DNA of 64,000 bases from Comamonadaceae bacterium (GCA_027488985.1 JAIYAR010000010.1:1-64000); one strand, 5' to 3'; shown: positions 1 to 8,607, counted from the first letter of the stretch. A program made the numbers and translations. The notes: a model not told the origin generated them from the sequence alone.

Positions 1-63
1 GAACGTGAAGCTTTCGCAGCACTTGTCCAAGATGGAAAGTATGTCTTTGGGATGCCAGTTCAT
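1..63 (-). CDS. Partial gene, DUF7003-like hypothetical protein (N-terminus only)
   Basis: A minus-strand reading frame starts with ATG at 63 and runs off the left edge after 21 codons. The visible residues include the stretch ILDKCCESFTF, which resembles from memory the N-terminus of a widespread family of small hypothetical proteins (DUF7003-like). No clear ribosome binding site precedes the ATG. It would be cargo of the integrated element. The assignment rests on 21 residues, so it is tentative. The plus strand also has an open frame to 87, which I consider the shadow. Confidence 0.4.
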   Translation of the reverse strand, partial: MNWHPKDILSILDKCCESFTF

Positions 64-384
64 AGGGGCTTGAGGCGGATAACGTAATTTAAACCGCAAA
101 GTGCTGCGGAAAAAAGTAGGAGAGTGATCTATAGAAATACCGACAGACTTCACAGTCTGCCAACCCCGATTTTGGCGACTCAATCAGGCCCTGAATATCC
201 ACCATTCGGGTGATTTTCTGAATGTCAGCTTCCGCTGCAATTCTGACGTTGTTTAGTCTGTCAAACCATCCCTCATTCGAGTGATTCCTCCTTTCAGGCA
301 TCGAGTGGATGTGTATTGACGAAGCTCTTGAACTTCGTCCGGTCTGTGACCAGAGTTTGAATCCCTCAACTGAAGGAGTTCATC
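64..384. other. Gene-free stretch at the island edge
   Basis: I see no convincing gene here. A 70-codon minus-strand frame (89-301) has no family resemblance. The good SD-like GAAAGGAGG near its start points to an ATG that opens only seven codons before a stop. The stretch probably carries the promoters of the divergent genes at 63 and 385, but no clear -35/-10 pair stands out. Confidence 0.4.
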
Positions 385-1008
385 ATGGAAGCACACTCAG
401 ACACTGCACACAGGGAGCCTTGGAACAAGGGAAAGATCGTTGGCCAAAAGGCGCCCCTGCGCCTTAAAGACATCTGGGCCATCCGAATCCGCCTTCAACT
501 TGGTCACCGCACTCGTGAGTTGGCCATGTTTGACCTGGCCTTGGACAGTAAGCTGCGCGCCTGCGACTTGGTGAAACTAAGACTGCGGGACATTGCCCAT
601 GGGGATCACATCAGTGCCCGTGCAATCGTAATGCAGCAAAAGACGTCACTTCCAGTCCAGTTTGAGATCACGCAGCCTACTAAAGAGGCGGTCTCGGATT
701 GGATCAAGGAGGCGGGCCTGAAATCTGAAGATTACTTGTTTCCTTCTCGGGTATATGACTCACCGCATATCGGAACGCGGCAGTACGCCCGCATCGTTGA
801 TGGTTGGATCAATGAAATCGGATTGGATCCTTCTGCCTATGGGACACACAGCATGCGCCGAACAAAGGCATCGTTGATTTACCGACGTACCAAGAACATC
901 CGAGCGGTGCAATTGCTCCTGGGGCACACCAAGCTGGAGAGCACAGTTCGCTATCTGGGGATTGAGGTGGAGGACGCTCTGGAGATGGCGGAACAGACGG
1001 AAGTTTGA
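385..1008 (+). CDS. Small tyrosine-type recombinase/integrase
   Basis: This 207-residue protein is a catalytic-domain-only tyrosine recombinase. The first active-site Arg is in LRACDLVKLR, the H-x-x-R pair is in HSMRRT, and the last His and the nucleophile Tyr are in LLGHTKLESTVRYLG. The full-size family adds an N-terminal core-binding domain, which is absent here apart from about 45 leading residues. The start has a good SD (AAGGAG, seven bases before ATG). It lies on the same element as the larger integrase at 1171-2559 and may be a second recombinase or an accessory of the element. Its DNA target is not evident. Confidence 0.8.
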   Translation: MEAHSDTAHREPWNKGKIVGQKAPLRLKDIWAIRIRLQLGHRTRELAMFDLALDSKLRACDLVKLRLRDIAHGDHISARAIVMQQKTSLPVQFEITQPTKEAVSDWIKEAGLKSEDYLFPSRVYDSPHIGTRQYARIVDGWINEIGLDPSAYGTHSMRRTKASLIYRRTKNIRAVQLLLGHTKLESTVRYLGIEVEDALEMAEQTEV

Positions 1009-1170
1009 TCTGCACCCACCCTGGGATCTTTAGGGTCCCAGGGCACTTGGGATTCATCAGGATGCTGGGAAGCAGACATTCACCAAGATCCGCAACTGGC
1101 CCATAGTTGCTCCTCATCTTAAGTGCGTTCTCAGTTGTTTGGCAGGACTTACCAGTCAGGTGGAACTTCA

Positions 1171-2559
1171 CTAAATCAATGTCTCTGTAAGTCTTTCTCC
1201 AAGCAAGCGCCAAGCCTCGCGCTTTTCTGCTGCATAGTCATGTAGAAGGTAGTGTCGACGGACCTTACTGCCCGGCAAGACGTGGTTTTGGCAGCGATCA
1301 ATGATTTCTAGTGACACGCCCATGCTTTGCATGAGGGTTGCACCAGTTCTGCGCAAGTCATGGGGGGTCCATGCACCTTTTCGGCCTTCTCCTAATACGA
1401 GCGTGTTGTCATGCTTTCGGTTCTTCATGGGGCGCCTTGGTCCGCCATCCGCACTCTTTTTAAACATGGATTGACGGTCACCAATCTGCTTGCTCATGGA
1501 TTTGACGTCAACGTGGCCATCTTTGTGCCTTGCTGGAAAGCACCAGTCCGTGTGACCAGTGAGTTCATACAGCCGTCGAAAGTGTTTAAGTGAAAACTCC
1601 GACAAGTAGACGTCGAAGTCCGAAAGGTTCCCTTTTACATTCGCTTTGGGGATGAACCATTTTCCAGATTCGAAGTTGACGTGCTCCCACCTCGCCATTG
1701 ACGTCTCTCCCACGCGACTCATCGTCGACAGCATGATCCAAGTGGCGCATTGAATTACCGGATCGACAGGGTGAGGCGCCGTGCGTTTGTTCTCTGCGGC
1801 GTCATAGCTTGCTCGCAAGTCTAGGTAGATTTGCTGGAGTTCCCTGATTTCTTCAGCGGAAAGGATGCGATCTCGTTGATTGTTGAGGTCATAAGTAGGA
1901 CTGACGATCTTTTCGATTTCGATCAATTCCATCGGGTCACCGTCAATCAGAAGCTTGCGCCATGGTTGCCGCTTTTCCGCCCATGCGAACATTTGCTTGA
2001 GGTTGTTGCGCATGACAACTGCAGCACGATTAACACCACGATTGACCAGTGCTCGGAGTACACCTCGCAAGTCGTGTTCGGTAATGTCCTTTATAGATTT
2101 GCTCCCGATTAGGGGGAGTACATCGGCGCTGAAGGATCGTAGGAGTTCTGCATTGCCATCCTTGCGTCGGACGCCATCTTGCATCCAGGCTTGGAACATA
2201 TCGTGAAAGGTGAGTCCTTCGGCTTTCTTTGCCGAGGCTTCCTCTGACAGTCGCTGTTTCTCTGCATCCGCAACCTGCAGAAGTTGGACTTGGTAGTCGA
2301 TACCTTGGCGGGCTAGTGAACGAATCTTTGCTGCTTCCTCACGCGCATCCTGCAACGAACAGAATCCATCACCGCTGGCTTCTCGGTATTTTCGGGGTAA
2401 GCGGTATTGCCGCTCCATTCCGTTGATGGTGTAGCGCACTAGCCAAGTCTTATCGCCATCGGTGGCCACTCGGAGTTGTAGGCCATCACCGTCCATGAGT
2501 TTGTAAGGCTTGTCTTTTGCCTTCGCGGTTACGATCCCGCGAACGGTGAGTTTTCCCAT
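1171..2559 (-). CDS. Tyrosine-type site-specific integrase (DUF4102, P4/prophage-type)
   Basis: This 462-residue integrase has an N-terminal DUF4102 arm-binding domain (about 1-100, with the typical LMDGDGLQLRV stretch), a central core-binding domain (about 120-230) and a C-terminal catalytic domain. The first catalytic Arg is in STMSRVGE, the H-x-x-R box is HDLRRT and the nucleophile Tyr is in VRRHYLLHDY. Such integrases insert islands into tRNA 3' ends. About 190 bp upstream of its start lies exactly that, a tRNA 3' fragment (2752-2790). Gene and attachment site therefore fit together as the right end of an integrated island. Confidence 0.93.
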   Translation of the reverse strand: MGKLTVRGIVTAKAKDKPYKLMDGDGLQLRVATDGDKTWLVRYTINGMERQYRLPRKYREASGDGFCSLQDAREEAAKIRSLARQGIDYQVQLLQVADAEKQRLSEEASAKKAEGLTFHDMFQAWMQDGVRRKDGNAELLRSFSADVLPLIGSKSIKDITEHDLRGVLRALVNRGVNRAAVVMRNNLKQMFAWAEKRQPWRKLLIDGDPMELIEIEKIVSPTYDLNNQRDRILSAEEIRELQQIYLDLRASYDAAENKRTAPHPVDPVIQCATWIMLSTMSRVGETSMARWEHVNFESGKWFIPKANVKGNLSDFDVYLSEFSLKHFRRLYELTGHTDWCFPARHKDGHVDVKSMSKQIGDRQSMFKKSADGGPRRPMKNRKHDNTLVLGEGRKGAWTPHDLRRTGATLMQSMGVSLEIIDRCQNHVLPGSKVRRHYLLHDYAAEKREAWRLLGERLTETLI

Positions 2560-2596
2560 CTGCTACCCCTTATATCGTCCCTCGAAGATTCTATCC

Positions 2597-2720
2597 GTGT
2601 CCGGCGCGTGTCCGGATTGTCGGCGGATTGAAAAAAATCAGATAGGACGATTTAGGATAAGAGTACCTTGTAACTATATGAATTTATTGAATAAATTTCG
2701 ATCGGTAGGATTCAGTAGGA
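2597..2720. repeat. Paired direct repeats between integrase and attachment site (candidate arm sites)
   Basis: Two GTGTCCGG copies lie at 2597-2604 and 2608-2615. TAGGA occurs at 2643, 2653, 2706 and 2716, that is, two pairs with 10-bp spacing inside each pair and 63 bp (about six helical turns) between pairs. Spaced short repeats beside the core site are typical of integrase arm or excisionase binding sites. Binding itself is inferred. Confidence 0.4.
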
Positions 2721-2751
2721 TGAATTAAAACGACCGTTTTATAAAATGGGG

Positions 2752-2790
2752 TGCAAGGGGTAGAAGGTTCGAATCCTTTCACACCGACCA
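2752..2790 (+). other. Attachment site: displaced tRNA 3' end (tRNA-Pro-like)
   Basis: The sequence carries a T arm (GAAGG, loop TTCGAAT, CCTTT), a seven-base acceptor strand CACACCG, discriminator A and encoded CCA. No D arm, anticodon arm or 5' acceptor strand precedes it, so it is only the 3' part of a tRNA. The run GCAAGGGGT followed by GAAGGTTCGAATCC matches my memory of betaproteobacterial tRNA-Pro. Next to a DUF4102 integrase this is best read as the attR copy. The intact tRNA should lie left of the window on the plus strand. Confidence 0.75.
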
Positions 2791-2800
2791 AAAATTGATA

Positions 2801-2834
2801 AAGCCGCTAAGTAGAAACGCTTAGCGGCTTTTGT
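2801..2834 (+). terminator. Rho-independent terminator after the tRNA end
   Basis: A perfect 11-bp stem (AAGCCGCTAAG paired with CTTAGCGGCTT) with an 8-base loop is followed by TTGT. It sits 10 bases after the tRNA CCA and was probably the original tRNA terminator. It may also serve tdk from the other side. Confidence 0.8.
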
Positions 2835-2871
2835 CATTGGTCGGCAAATTTGCCTGCTGATTGCAGTTTCC

Positions 2872-3444
2872 TTAAGTGTTTGTGGCGCCCTCATAAAAGC
2901 ACCTTGCACACGCCTGCTGGTAACGGTTGTTTCCGCCAATCACTACCTGTTCACCCTCTCGCACGCGTTGGCCCTCGTCGTCTACGCGTACATTCATCGT
3001 GGCCTTGCGGCCGCAAGCACAGATGGTTTTGATTTCTTCAATGTCATCGGCTAATGTCAACAAGTGGGCTGCACCGGCAAAAGGCTTGCCCTGAAAGTCA
3101 GAACGCAAACCGAAGCAAATCGCCGGGATGTTGGCGATGTGCGCTATGCGGTGTAGTTGCTGCACCTGTTCCGGTTGAAGGAACTGGGCCTCATCGATCA
3201 GCACGCAGGCAAGACCAGCTTGTGGCCCCAACAGGGCTTCGAAGTTGGTCTTTGCATCAAAGGTGTCAGCCTGACGTTGTATGCCGAGCCGGGATGCGAT
3301 GCTGCCAATGCCACTGCGGTCATCTATGCGAGCGGTGTATAGCTGCACACGCTGGCCTTGCTCTTCGTAGTTGTAAGCAATTTGCAGCAATGATGTGGAC
3401 TTGCCGGCGTTCATGGCCGAGTAGCGGAAAAAGAGTTTGGCCAT
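2872..3444 (-). CDS. tdk: Thymidine kinase
   Basis: Thymidine kinase phosphorylates thymidine to dTMP with ATP in the pyrimidine salvage pathway. The protein shows the type II kinase P-loop AMNAGKST near the N-terminus, the DEAQF box and paired zinc-binding cysteines (CACG and CARC) in the C-terminal lasso region. I chose the start MAKLFF (190 residues, the usual length) rather than the ATG five codons upstream, because family proteins begin right before this strand. It is the first chromosomal gene beyond the island junction and is transcribed towards it. Confidence 0.95.
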   Translation of the reverse strand: MAKLFFRYSAMNAGKSTSLLQIAYNYEEQGQRVQLYTARIDDRSGIGSIASRLGIQRQADTFDAKTNFEALLGPQAGLACVLIDEAQFLQPEQVQQLHRIAHIANIPAICFGLRSDFQGKPFAGAAHLLTLADDIEEIKTICACGRKATMNVRVDDEGQRVREGEQVVIGGNNRYQQACARCFYEGATNT

Positions 3445-3473
3445 GGGGGCATTCAGCAAAAACGAAGAGGGGC

Positions 3474-4049
3474 TTATTGTGGATCAGCGGCGAAGAGCTT
3501 ATGGGCATTCTTGGCCACCTGCAGGGTGTCGTAATACGCATAAGCCCCGACACCGATCGCGCCTGCCAAGGGTATCCAGCGTGACGCGCCTTTCTTCAGT
3601 GCCGAGCCCAGCAGCTTGCCGCTGATTTGCAGTGCGAGGGCTTCCAAGGCCTTCATGGTGCTGGAGCGCACCACCACCCGCTCACCTGCGCGCACGGCGA
3701 AGTCGCGGAACAGTTGGGCCGATACATGTTTGAACAGGCAGTACAGCATTTGTTCTTTACTGAGGTTGCTGCGTTGACCATGAAGGGCGGCTATGTCCGC
3801 CACCATCTGCGCCTGAATCTTCCACACCCCCACCATCTCCGGGATTACGGTCAGCCAACCCATCCAACCCGGTGGGAGAGACAGCGTGGCCGCCATCATG
3901 CTGGCTTGTCGGGCTGCTTTGCGGGCGATGGCGTGCGAGCGCGCAGCAGTATTCGTTTGGGCAGTCTCACCACTTTCAGGTACGTGCACCACCAGGTCCA
4001 GCAAAGCACTGGCGAGTTGCACGCGTAGGGGCTTAGCCGGTGTGGGCAT
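3474..4049 (-). CDS. EcsC-family protein
   Basis: This 191-residue protein matches the EcsC family pattern: ARKAARQAS followed by SLPPG, then WLTVIPEMVGVWKIQAQMV, and a small glycine/alanine-rich hydrophobic C-terminal part (about 155-180). EcsC was named from a Bacillus locus linked to an ABC transporter, and its biochemical role is not known. The gene overlaps the 3' end of the upstream exonuclease gene by 17 bases and follows it in the same direction, so both are probably co-transcribed. The hydrophobic stretch suggests membrane association, which is inferred. Confidence 0.75.
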   Translation of the reverse strand: MPTPAKPLRVQLASALLDLVVHVPESGETAQTNTAARSHAIARKAARQASMMAATLSLPPGWMGWLTVIPEMVGVWKIQAQMVADIAALHGQRSNLSKEQMLYCLFKHVSAQLFRDFAVRAGERVVVRSSTMKALEALALQISGKLLGSALKKGASRWIPLAGAIGVGAYAYYDTLQVAKNAHKLFAADPQ

Positions 4050-5466
4050 GATTAGATGCGAGTTGCAGGACTTCGCGGGAACGCAGACCCGCGCCGGTTA
4101 GTCGTTTGAGCAGCAGGCGATAGGTATCCAGATCAAATGCCAAGGGCTGACGGGCAGAGATGGCGTCTTGCAACGCTTCATCGTCATGCACGGTGGCGAC
4201 ATGGCACCACTGATCGAAGACGTGGATGTCGGTTTTGCCCGTGAGCGGGTTGTGCTCACGAATACCCATCCGGCCCGGGTGGGGCCAGGCTTGCAGGCGA
4301 TGCTCGGCCAGTGCCATTTGCAATCGAACTCGGTGCAAGGCCGGCACCTCGCGGTCAGCACACACACCTTTGCAGCGCCCGATCTGGCTCGCAAAACAGG
4401 CACCTTTGCCGGACTCCAAACCGAGGGCATTGGGGCAGAGCTGATGCGTTTCGCACAGTGTGCGCAATGCATCCATGGCTTGGCGCTTGGAGCGGTAGGC
4501 GCCATAGAGCTGCCCCATATCGGCGGCGTTCACTTCATCCAGCCGGACCAGCTGCAGGAGTGGCCGTGCAGCAGGGTCATCGTGGAGCTTCCAAGCCGTG
4601 AGATGCTTTTCACGCCGCAAAAGCCGGTTGTGAATGGGTTGCAGCTCTTTGACCAGGCGGGACTCCAGCAGCAATGCGCCTAGCTCGCCTGCCGTTTCGC
4701 GCCATTCAATGCGACGGATTTCCTGCAGGATGCGCATCTCGCGCGCCACTTTGGTGGACGCCTGAAAGTGGGACATCACACGGGTACGCAGGGTGACGCT
4801 TTTGCCTACATAAAGCGGAATGCTGCCTTCGCCGTAAAACAAATACACACCCGGCGTATCCGGAATGTCGGAGACGGGTGTTTCCAGTTGCGGGGGCAGC
4901 GCAGCACTGCCTTGCAGCAGGCTTTGCGCTTCACGTTGCAGGGCTTCGGCACCCAGCTCGCGTGTTACTACATCCAGCCATGCCAGTACTACGTCCACAT
5001 CGCCCATGGCTCGATGCCGGGCTTGCGTTTGCAGACCGTGCCGCTGCAGGATGGCATCCAGCCCATGGCCTTTGTGTTGGGGGTAAAGCCGGCGCGAGAG
5101 GCGCACGGTGCACAGCGTCTTGACCTTGAGCGTGAAATCCAACCGGGCCAGCTCGTTGGCTACAAAACCGTGGTCAAAGCGGACGTTGTGGGCAATGAAT
5201 ACAGCGCCATCCAACAGCTCCAAGAGTTGTTTGGAGACCTGAGAAAAGCTCGGGGCGTCTTCGACCATGGCATCCGTAATGCCGGTCAGGCTCTGGATAA
5301 AAGGAGGAATGCGCACCCCCGGGTTCACCAGGGTGGACCAGCGCGCGGTTTCTACCCCGTTATCGATGCGTACCGCAGCGATCTCGGTAATCCGGTCTTG
5401 GGTTGCGTTGCCACCCGTGGTTTCCAAGTCCAGCACCACATAGCTGGGCAGCATGGCCGTGCTCAC
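4033..5466 (-). CDS. DnaQ-like 3'-5' exonuclease fused to GIY-YIG (UvrC-type) nuclease
   Basis: The N-terminal half (about 6-175) is a DEDDh exonuclease: DLETTG carries D13 and E15, HNVRFDH the second motif, and HRAMGDVD the third. The second half starts with a GIY-YIG domain (about 203-285) with GVY, then LYVGKS, an Arg in LRTRV and the metal-binding Glu in LLESRLVKE. This is the arrangement of Cho/UvrC N-termini. DnaQ-UvrC fusions are known in betaproteobacteria and actinobacteria and are thought to act in DNA repair. It starts inside the stop of the Nudix gene (4-base overlap), so the order Nudix, nuclease, EcsC-like forms an operon. Confidence 0.9.
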   Translation of the reverse strand: MSTAMLPSYVVLDLETTGGNATQDRITEIAAVRIDNGVETARWSTLVNPGVRIPPFIQSLTGITDAMVEDAPSFSQVSKQLLELLDGAVFIAHNVRFDHGFVANELARLDFTLKVKTLCTVRLSRRLYPQHKGHGLDAILQRHGLQTQARHRAMGDVDVVLAWLDVVTRELGAEALQREAQSLLQGSAALPPQLETPVSDIPDTPGVYLFYGEGSIPLYVGKSVTLRTRVMSHFQASTKVAREMRILQEIRRIEWRETAGELGALLLESRLVKELQPIHNRLLRREKHLTAWKLHDDPAARPLLQLVRLDEVNAADMGQLYGAYRSKRQAMDALRTLCETHQLCPNALGLESGKGACFASQIGRCKGVCADREVPALHRVRLQMALAEHRLQAWPHPGRMGIREHNPLTGKTDIHVFDQWCHVATVHDDEALQDAISARQPLAFDLDTYRLLLKRLTGAGLRSREVLQLASNHAHTG

Positions 5467-6008
5467 GCGATGTCGATAGTGTGAATGCCGTAGTGCCCAG
5501 CGCGGCGGTCGGCAAAATAGTGTTCCAGCGTTTCTTTGACGGTGCGAAACGCAATCTCGTCCCAGGGTATCTCGTCTTCGCTGAAAAGCCGGGCTTCGAT
5601 GGTTTCGGTACCGGGGTTGAACTGGTCACTCGTCAGCCTGGCACGATAGAACAGGTGGACTTGGCCTACGCGTGCCACGTTGAGCAAACTGAACAAGCCC
5701 TCCAGCTCAAATTGGGCACCGGCTTCCTCGTCGGTCTCCCTGGCTGCACCTTCAGCCGTGGTCTCGTTGAGTTCCATGAAGCCTGCCGGCAAGGTCCATT
5801 TGCCAAAGCGCGGCTCGATGTTGCGCTTGCACAGCAAGATCTTGTCGCCCCAATGCGGCACGGTTCCCACCACATTGAGCGGGTTTTCGTAGTGGATGGT
5901 GTTGCAAGCAGTGCAGACGGCGCGGGATTTGGTGTCCCCATCGTCCGGCACGCGGTATTCGACAGCGGTACCGCATTCTTTGCAGTGTTTGATAGGGGCG
6001 CGTTGCAT
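5463..6008 (-). CDS. Nudix hydrolase with N-terminal zinc ribbon
   Basis: From the chosen start (MQRAPIKHC, about 181 residues) the protein has a four-Cys zinc ribbon (CKEC and CTAC), then a Nudix fold with the box G-x5-E-x5-[UA]-x-R-E-x2-E-E read as GFMELNETTAEGAARETDEEAG. This pattern fits NudC/ADP-ribose pyrophosphatase-like enzymes that hydrolyse nucleoside diphosphate derivatives; the exact substrate is not shown. An upstream ATG adds 19 residues unlike the family and was not used. It heads the operon with the nuclease gene. Confidence 0.85.
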   Translation of the reverse strand: MQRAPIKHCKECGTAVEYRVPDDGDTKSRAVCTACNTIHYENPLNVVGTVPHWGDKILLCKRNIEPRFGKWTLPAGFMELNETTAEGAARETDEEAGAQFELEGLFSLLNVARVGQVHLFYRARLTSDQFNPGTETIEARLFSEDEIPWDEIAFRTVKETLEHYFADRRAGHYGIHTIDIA

Positions 6009-6081
6009 GAGACCGGAGAGCTCCAATAAGAGTCTGACTTTAATACAGACGACGCAACGGCGCATTTAACCAAAGCGTCGA

Positions 6082-6112
6082 TTGCAACAATTTACATAAA
6101 TATGTTTATAAT
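6082..6112 (+). promoter_or_regulatory. Candidate promoter of the riboswitch-protease transcript
   Basis: A perfect -10 TATAAT lies at 6107-6112 in an AT-rich stretch, with a loose -35 TTGCAA at 6082-6087 (19-base spacer). Transcription would start near 6119, just ahead of the c-di-GMP riboswitch. Confidence 0.4.
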
Positions 6113-6140
6113 TGAGTCTATTCGATTCAGGTGTTGAATT

Positions 6141-6235
6141 GAGTGTGGGCAAACCGGCCGAAAGGCCGGGACGCAAAGCCACCGGGCTGTAGCACTTCAA
6201 GTGCCATGCCAGCGGGGTTGCCGGCCGGCAGTGCT
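6141..6235 (+). promoter_or_regulatory. Cyclic di-GMP-I (GEMM-I) riboswitch
   Basis: The hallmark elements occur in order: GGGCAAACC, a GC-rich hairpin closed by a GAAA tetraloop (GGCCGAAAGGCC), GGGACGCAAAGCC, a second hairpin (GCACTTCAAGTGC), and the closing strand AGCGGGGTTGCCG. This matches the GEMM-I consensus closely, including the tetraloop that docks on the second helix. It is 62 bases ahead of the secreted protease gene. Whether c-di-GMP turns the gene on or off is not evident, as no clear terminator follows. Confidence 0.93.
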
Positions 6236-6297
6236 GTTCAAACTGTTGACCGTTGATGCGTTGCCCTTGTTGACCATTTTTTCAAGGACTTCGCGTC

Positions 6298-8601
6298 ATG
6301 TTTCAGCCATCGCCTCTCGTTGCAGCTTTGATCGCCGCTTTCTCTTCTGGAGCCTTTGCCCAGATTCAAGAGGTCGAGGAGGGTACAGATGTTCCAGCGG
6401 AAACGGCAGTTAGTGCCGTTGCGCCTGCGGTGTCAGCCAGCACATTGGCCAAAGCCGCCCCGACCAGTGCCGAGGTCCGTGCACGTAGCTACCAACAATT
6501 TTTGAATCAGGTCAATAAACCGTATGCCAACCAGTTGGGTACCGGTAATGGCGCAGGCGTGGTGGTCGGTGTGGTGGATTCCGGGGTGCAGGTCAGCCAT
6601 CCCGAATTACGCGGCCAGATCGTGGCTACCTACAACGCGTACAACGGTGGCTCCGATGTGACCGATCAGATGGGGCATGGCACCCATGTGGCGGGCTTGG
6701 TGGCTGGCAATCTGGCCAATGGTTCACTGCTCGAAGGTATCGCGCCAGGCGCCAAGCTTGCGATAGCCAAGGTGTTCACTACTGGTGGTTCAGACAGTGT
6801 GACTATCGGCCGCGGCATCGACTGGGCGGTCAACGTTCAAAAAGCACCCATCGTCACCTTGAGTCTCGGTAGCAACAGCGCTGCAATGCAGGGCAATATC
6901 CAGAATGCTGTGAACAAGGGTACCTTGATCACTGCAGCTTTGGGTAATGATGGTCGCGCCAGCGGCAGTTGGCCGGCTGCGTATGCCAAACAGACATGGG
7001 CCAAGGGGCAAATCATCGCCGTCGGCGCTCTGGATGCCAACAACAAAAGAGCCAGCTTCAGTAACTACGACGCCACGTTGGCGAACTGGACCGTTTTTGC
7101 CCCTGGTGTGAACATTGCATCCAGCTATTCCACGCCCTCCCAGCAGAACAGCTATGTGTACATGTCGGGCACCTCCATGGCAACCCCCATCGTTGCAGGT
7201 CAGGCCGCCTTGATCAAGAGCAATTGGAACTTCCTGCCAGCGGCCGACATTGCGCAAATCATTTTCCAATCTGCGACGCGTCTGTGTAGTGACAATGCGG
7301 CCGCTGCGACATGCCGTTTGCGCACCACTGCAGACAAGATGTATGGCTGGGGTCTGGTGAACGTAGGTGCCTCGATGCAACCCATAGGTAGTCTCAACCT
7401 TGGAACCAAAACAGGCGCCGTGATTACCTTTGCCGGGGCCAGCCTCGCAACGCCCAAAAGCGGGCTTGCCACCGGCCTGAAGACGGTCAACACGCTGGCT
7501 GTTGACAAGTTCAACCGTGCCTTCCAGGTCAATGTGGGCGCCAGTGTGGCCAAGGCGGCAACGCCCGGCTCTTCCTTGCCCGTTAGCAAAACGATGACCA
7601 CAACCGCCAGTGGCGCCAAGCTGACTGCCGAATACACCAATCTCGTTTCTGAGCAAACCATGCTGGGATTGGCCGCCACCGAGACGCCGCTAACTCTCGC
7701 CCGCATGAGTTTCAGCTCTTCAGCGGCCTCCGGCTTTGCATGGGGTGTAGGTACCGGTAGCAGCAGCGATGAGTTCTTCGGTCTGCAATCCACAGGGAGT
7801 GCGCCCCTGAGCCTCGCCGACGAGGGCAGCCGCTTCAATTCCCCTTATTTCAGTCTGGCCGACAACGCCACGCATGCCGGCACGGCCTGGACATTCTCCA
7901 GTGGCAATGTGTTGCGCGTGGGCTCGGTGGTGCAGGGCAATCCCTTGAACCCTTTGCCTTGGGAGTCTGCCGCGTTGTCGGGTACCCAGCGCACTGTTGC
8001 AGTGGTCGAGTACCAGGCCCGCTTTGGTGATACGACATCGGTGGTCTCTGCCGGGCAGTTGCTGGAAAACAATTCACTCTTGGGTGCCAGTGGCACCGAA
8101 GCATGGGCCTTGGAAGGCGCCAGCAATGCGCGTTTTGTCACCATGGCCGCGTCCAAACCCTTGGCAGCCCAAGTGTCTGCATCTGCCATGCTGACACTGG
8201 GGCAGGCAGATGCCTTTAGCAACAGTGGAGCTTCTTTGATCGATGGCACCAGCGCTGTGCGTCAGATGGCATGGAGCTTCGGAGTGGCCCGTGACGGAGT
8301 CTGGCGCACCGGCGATAAGCTGGGCTTCAGTGTCTCCATGCCACTGCGCACCATGTCCGGCGAAATGCAAGTCACCACTGCGGTGGAGCAAAGTCAGGAG
8401 GACGGCTCCTTGCGATACGAACAGCAGACGCTGAGCCTTGCACCCACCGGCATGCAAAAAGACTTTGCCGTCTCCTACCAAAGCTCTAAAGTTTGGGGTG
8501 GTACGGTCGCTGCCCAAGCGGTTCTCAAGTTGGAGCCCGGCCACGATGCCAGTGCAGCTCCCCAGTTGGGATTGGGTGTGCGTTTTCAGCGCAAGTTCTG
8601 A
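6298..8601 (+). CDS. Secreted subtilisin-family (S8) serine protease, possible autotransporter
   Basis: The 767-residue protein begins with a signal peptide (cleavage likely after GAFA, residue 21). The S8 triad is visible: D94 in VVDSGV, H127 in HGTHVAG, S293 in GTSMATP, with the oxyanion Asn in ALGND. The catalytic domain ends near residue 350. The remaining 400 residues are rich in Ala, Ser, Gly and Thr, have alternating strands and end in Phe (VRFQRKF), as outer-membrane barrels often do. That makes a type V secretion-like C-terminus plausible but unproven. An SD-like AAGGA precedes the ATG. Expression is under the c-di-GMP riboswitch just upstream, suggesting a link to attachment or biofilm lifestyle. 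Confidence 0.9.
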   Translation: MFQPSPLVAALIAAFSSGAFAQIQEVEEGTDVPAETAVSAVAPAVSASTLAKAAPTSAEVRARSYQQFLNQVNKPYANQLGTGNGAGVVVGVVDSGVQVSHPELRGQIVATYNAYNGGSDVTDQMGHGTHVAGLVAGNLANGSLLEGIAPGAKLAIAKVFTTGGSDSVTIGRGIDWAVNVQKAPIVTLSLGSNSAAMQGNIQNAVNKGTLITAALGNDGRASGSWPAAYAKQTWAKGQIIAVGALDANNKRASFSNYDATLANWTVFAPGVNIASSYSTPSQQNSYVYMSGTSMATPIVAGQAALIKSNWNFLPAADIAQIIFQSATRLCSDNAAAATCRLRTTADKMYGWGLVNVGASMQPIGSLNLGTKTGAVITFAGASLATPKSGLATGLKTVNTLAVDKFNRAFQVNVGASVAKAATPGSSLPVSKTMTTTASGAKLTAEYTNLVSEQTMLGLAATETPLTLARMSFSSSAASGFAWGVGTGSSSDEFFGLQSTGSAPLSLADEGSRFNSPYFSLADNATHAGTAWTFSSGNVLRVGSVVQGNPLNPLPWESAALSGTQRTVAVVEYQARFGDTTSVVSAGQLLENNSLLGASGTEAWALEGASNARFVTMAASKPLAAQVSASAMLTLGQADAFSNSGASLIDGTSAVRQMAWSFGVARDGVWRTGDKLGFSVSMPLRTMSGEMQVTTAVEQSQEDGSLRYEQQTLSLAPTGMQKDFAVSYQSSKVWGGTVAAQAVLKLEPGHDASAAPQLGLGVRFQRKF

Positions 8602-8607
8602 GTTGCC

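Noticed and set aside
89..301. 70-codon minus-strand frame
   Set aside because: No family resemblance; the SD-like stretch there belongs to a different frame that stops after seven codons.
6790..7656. Long antisense frame in the protease gene
   Set aside because: Shadow of a GC-rich gene with His/Gly-rich composition and no motifs.
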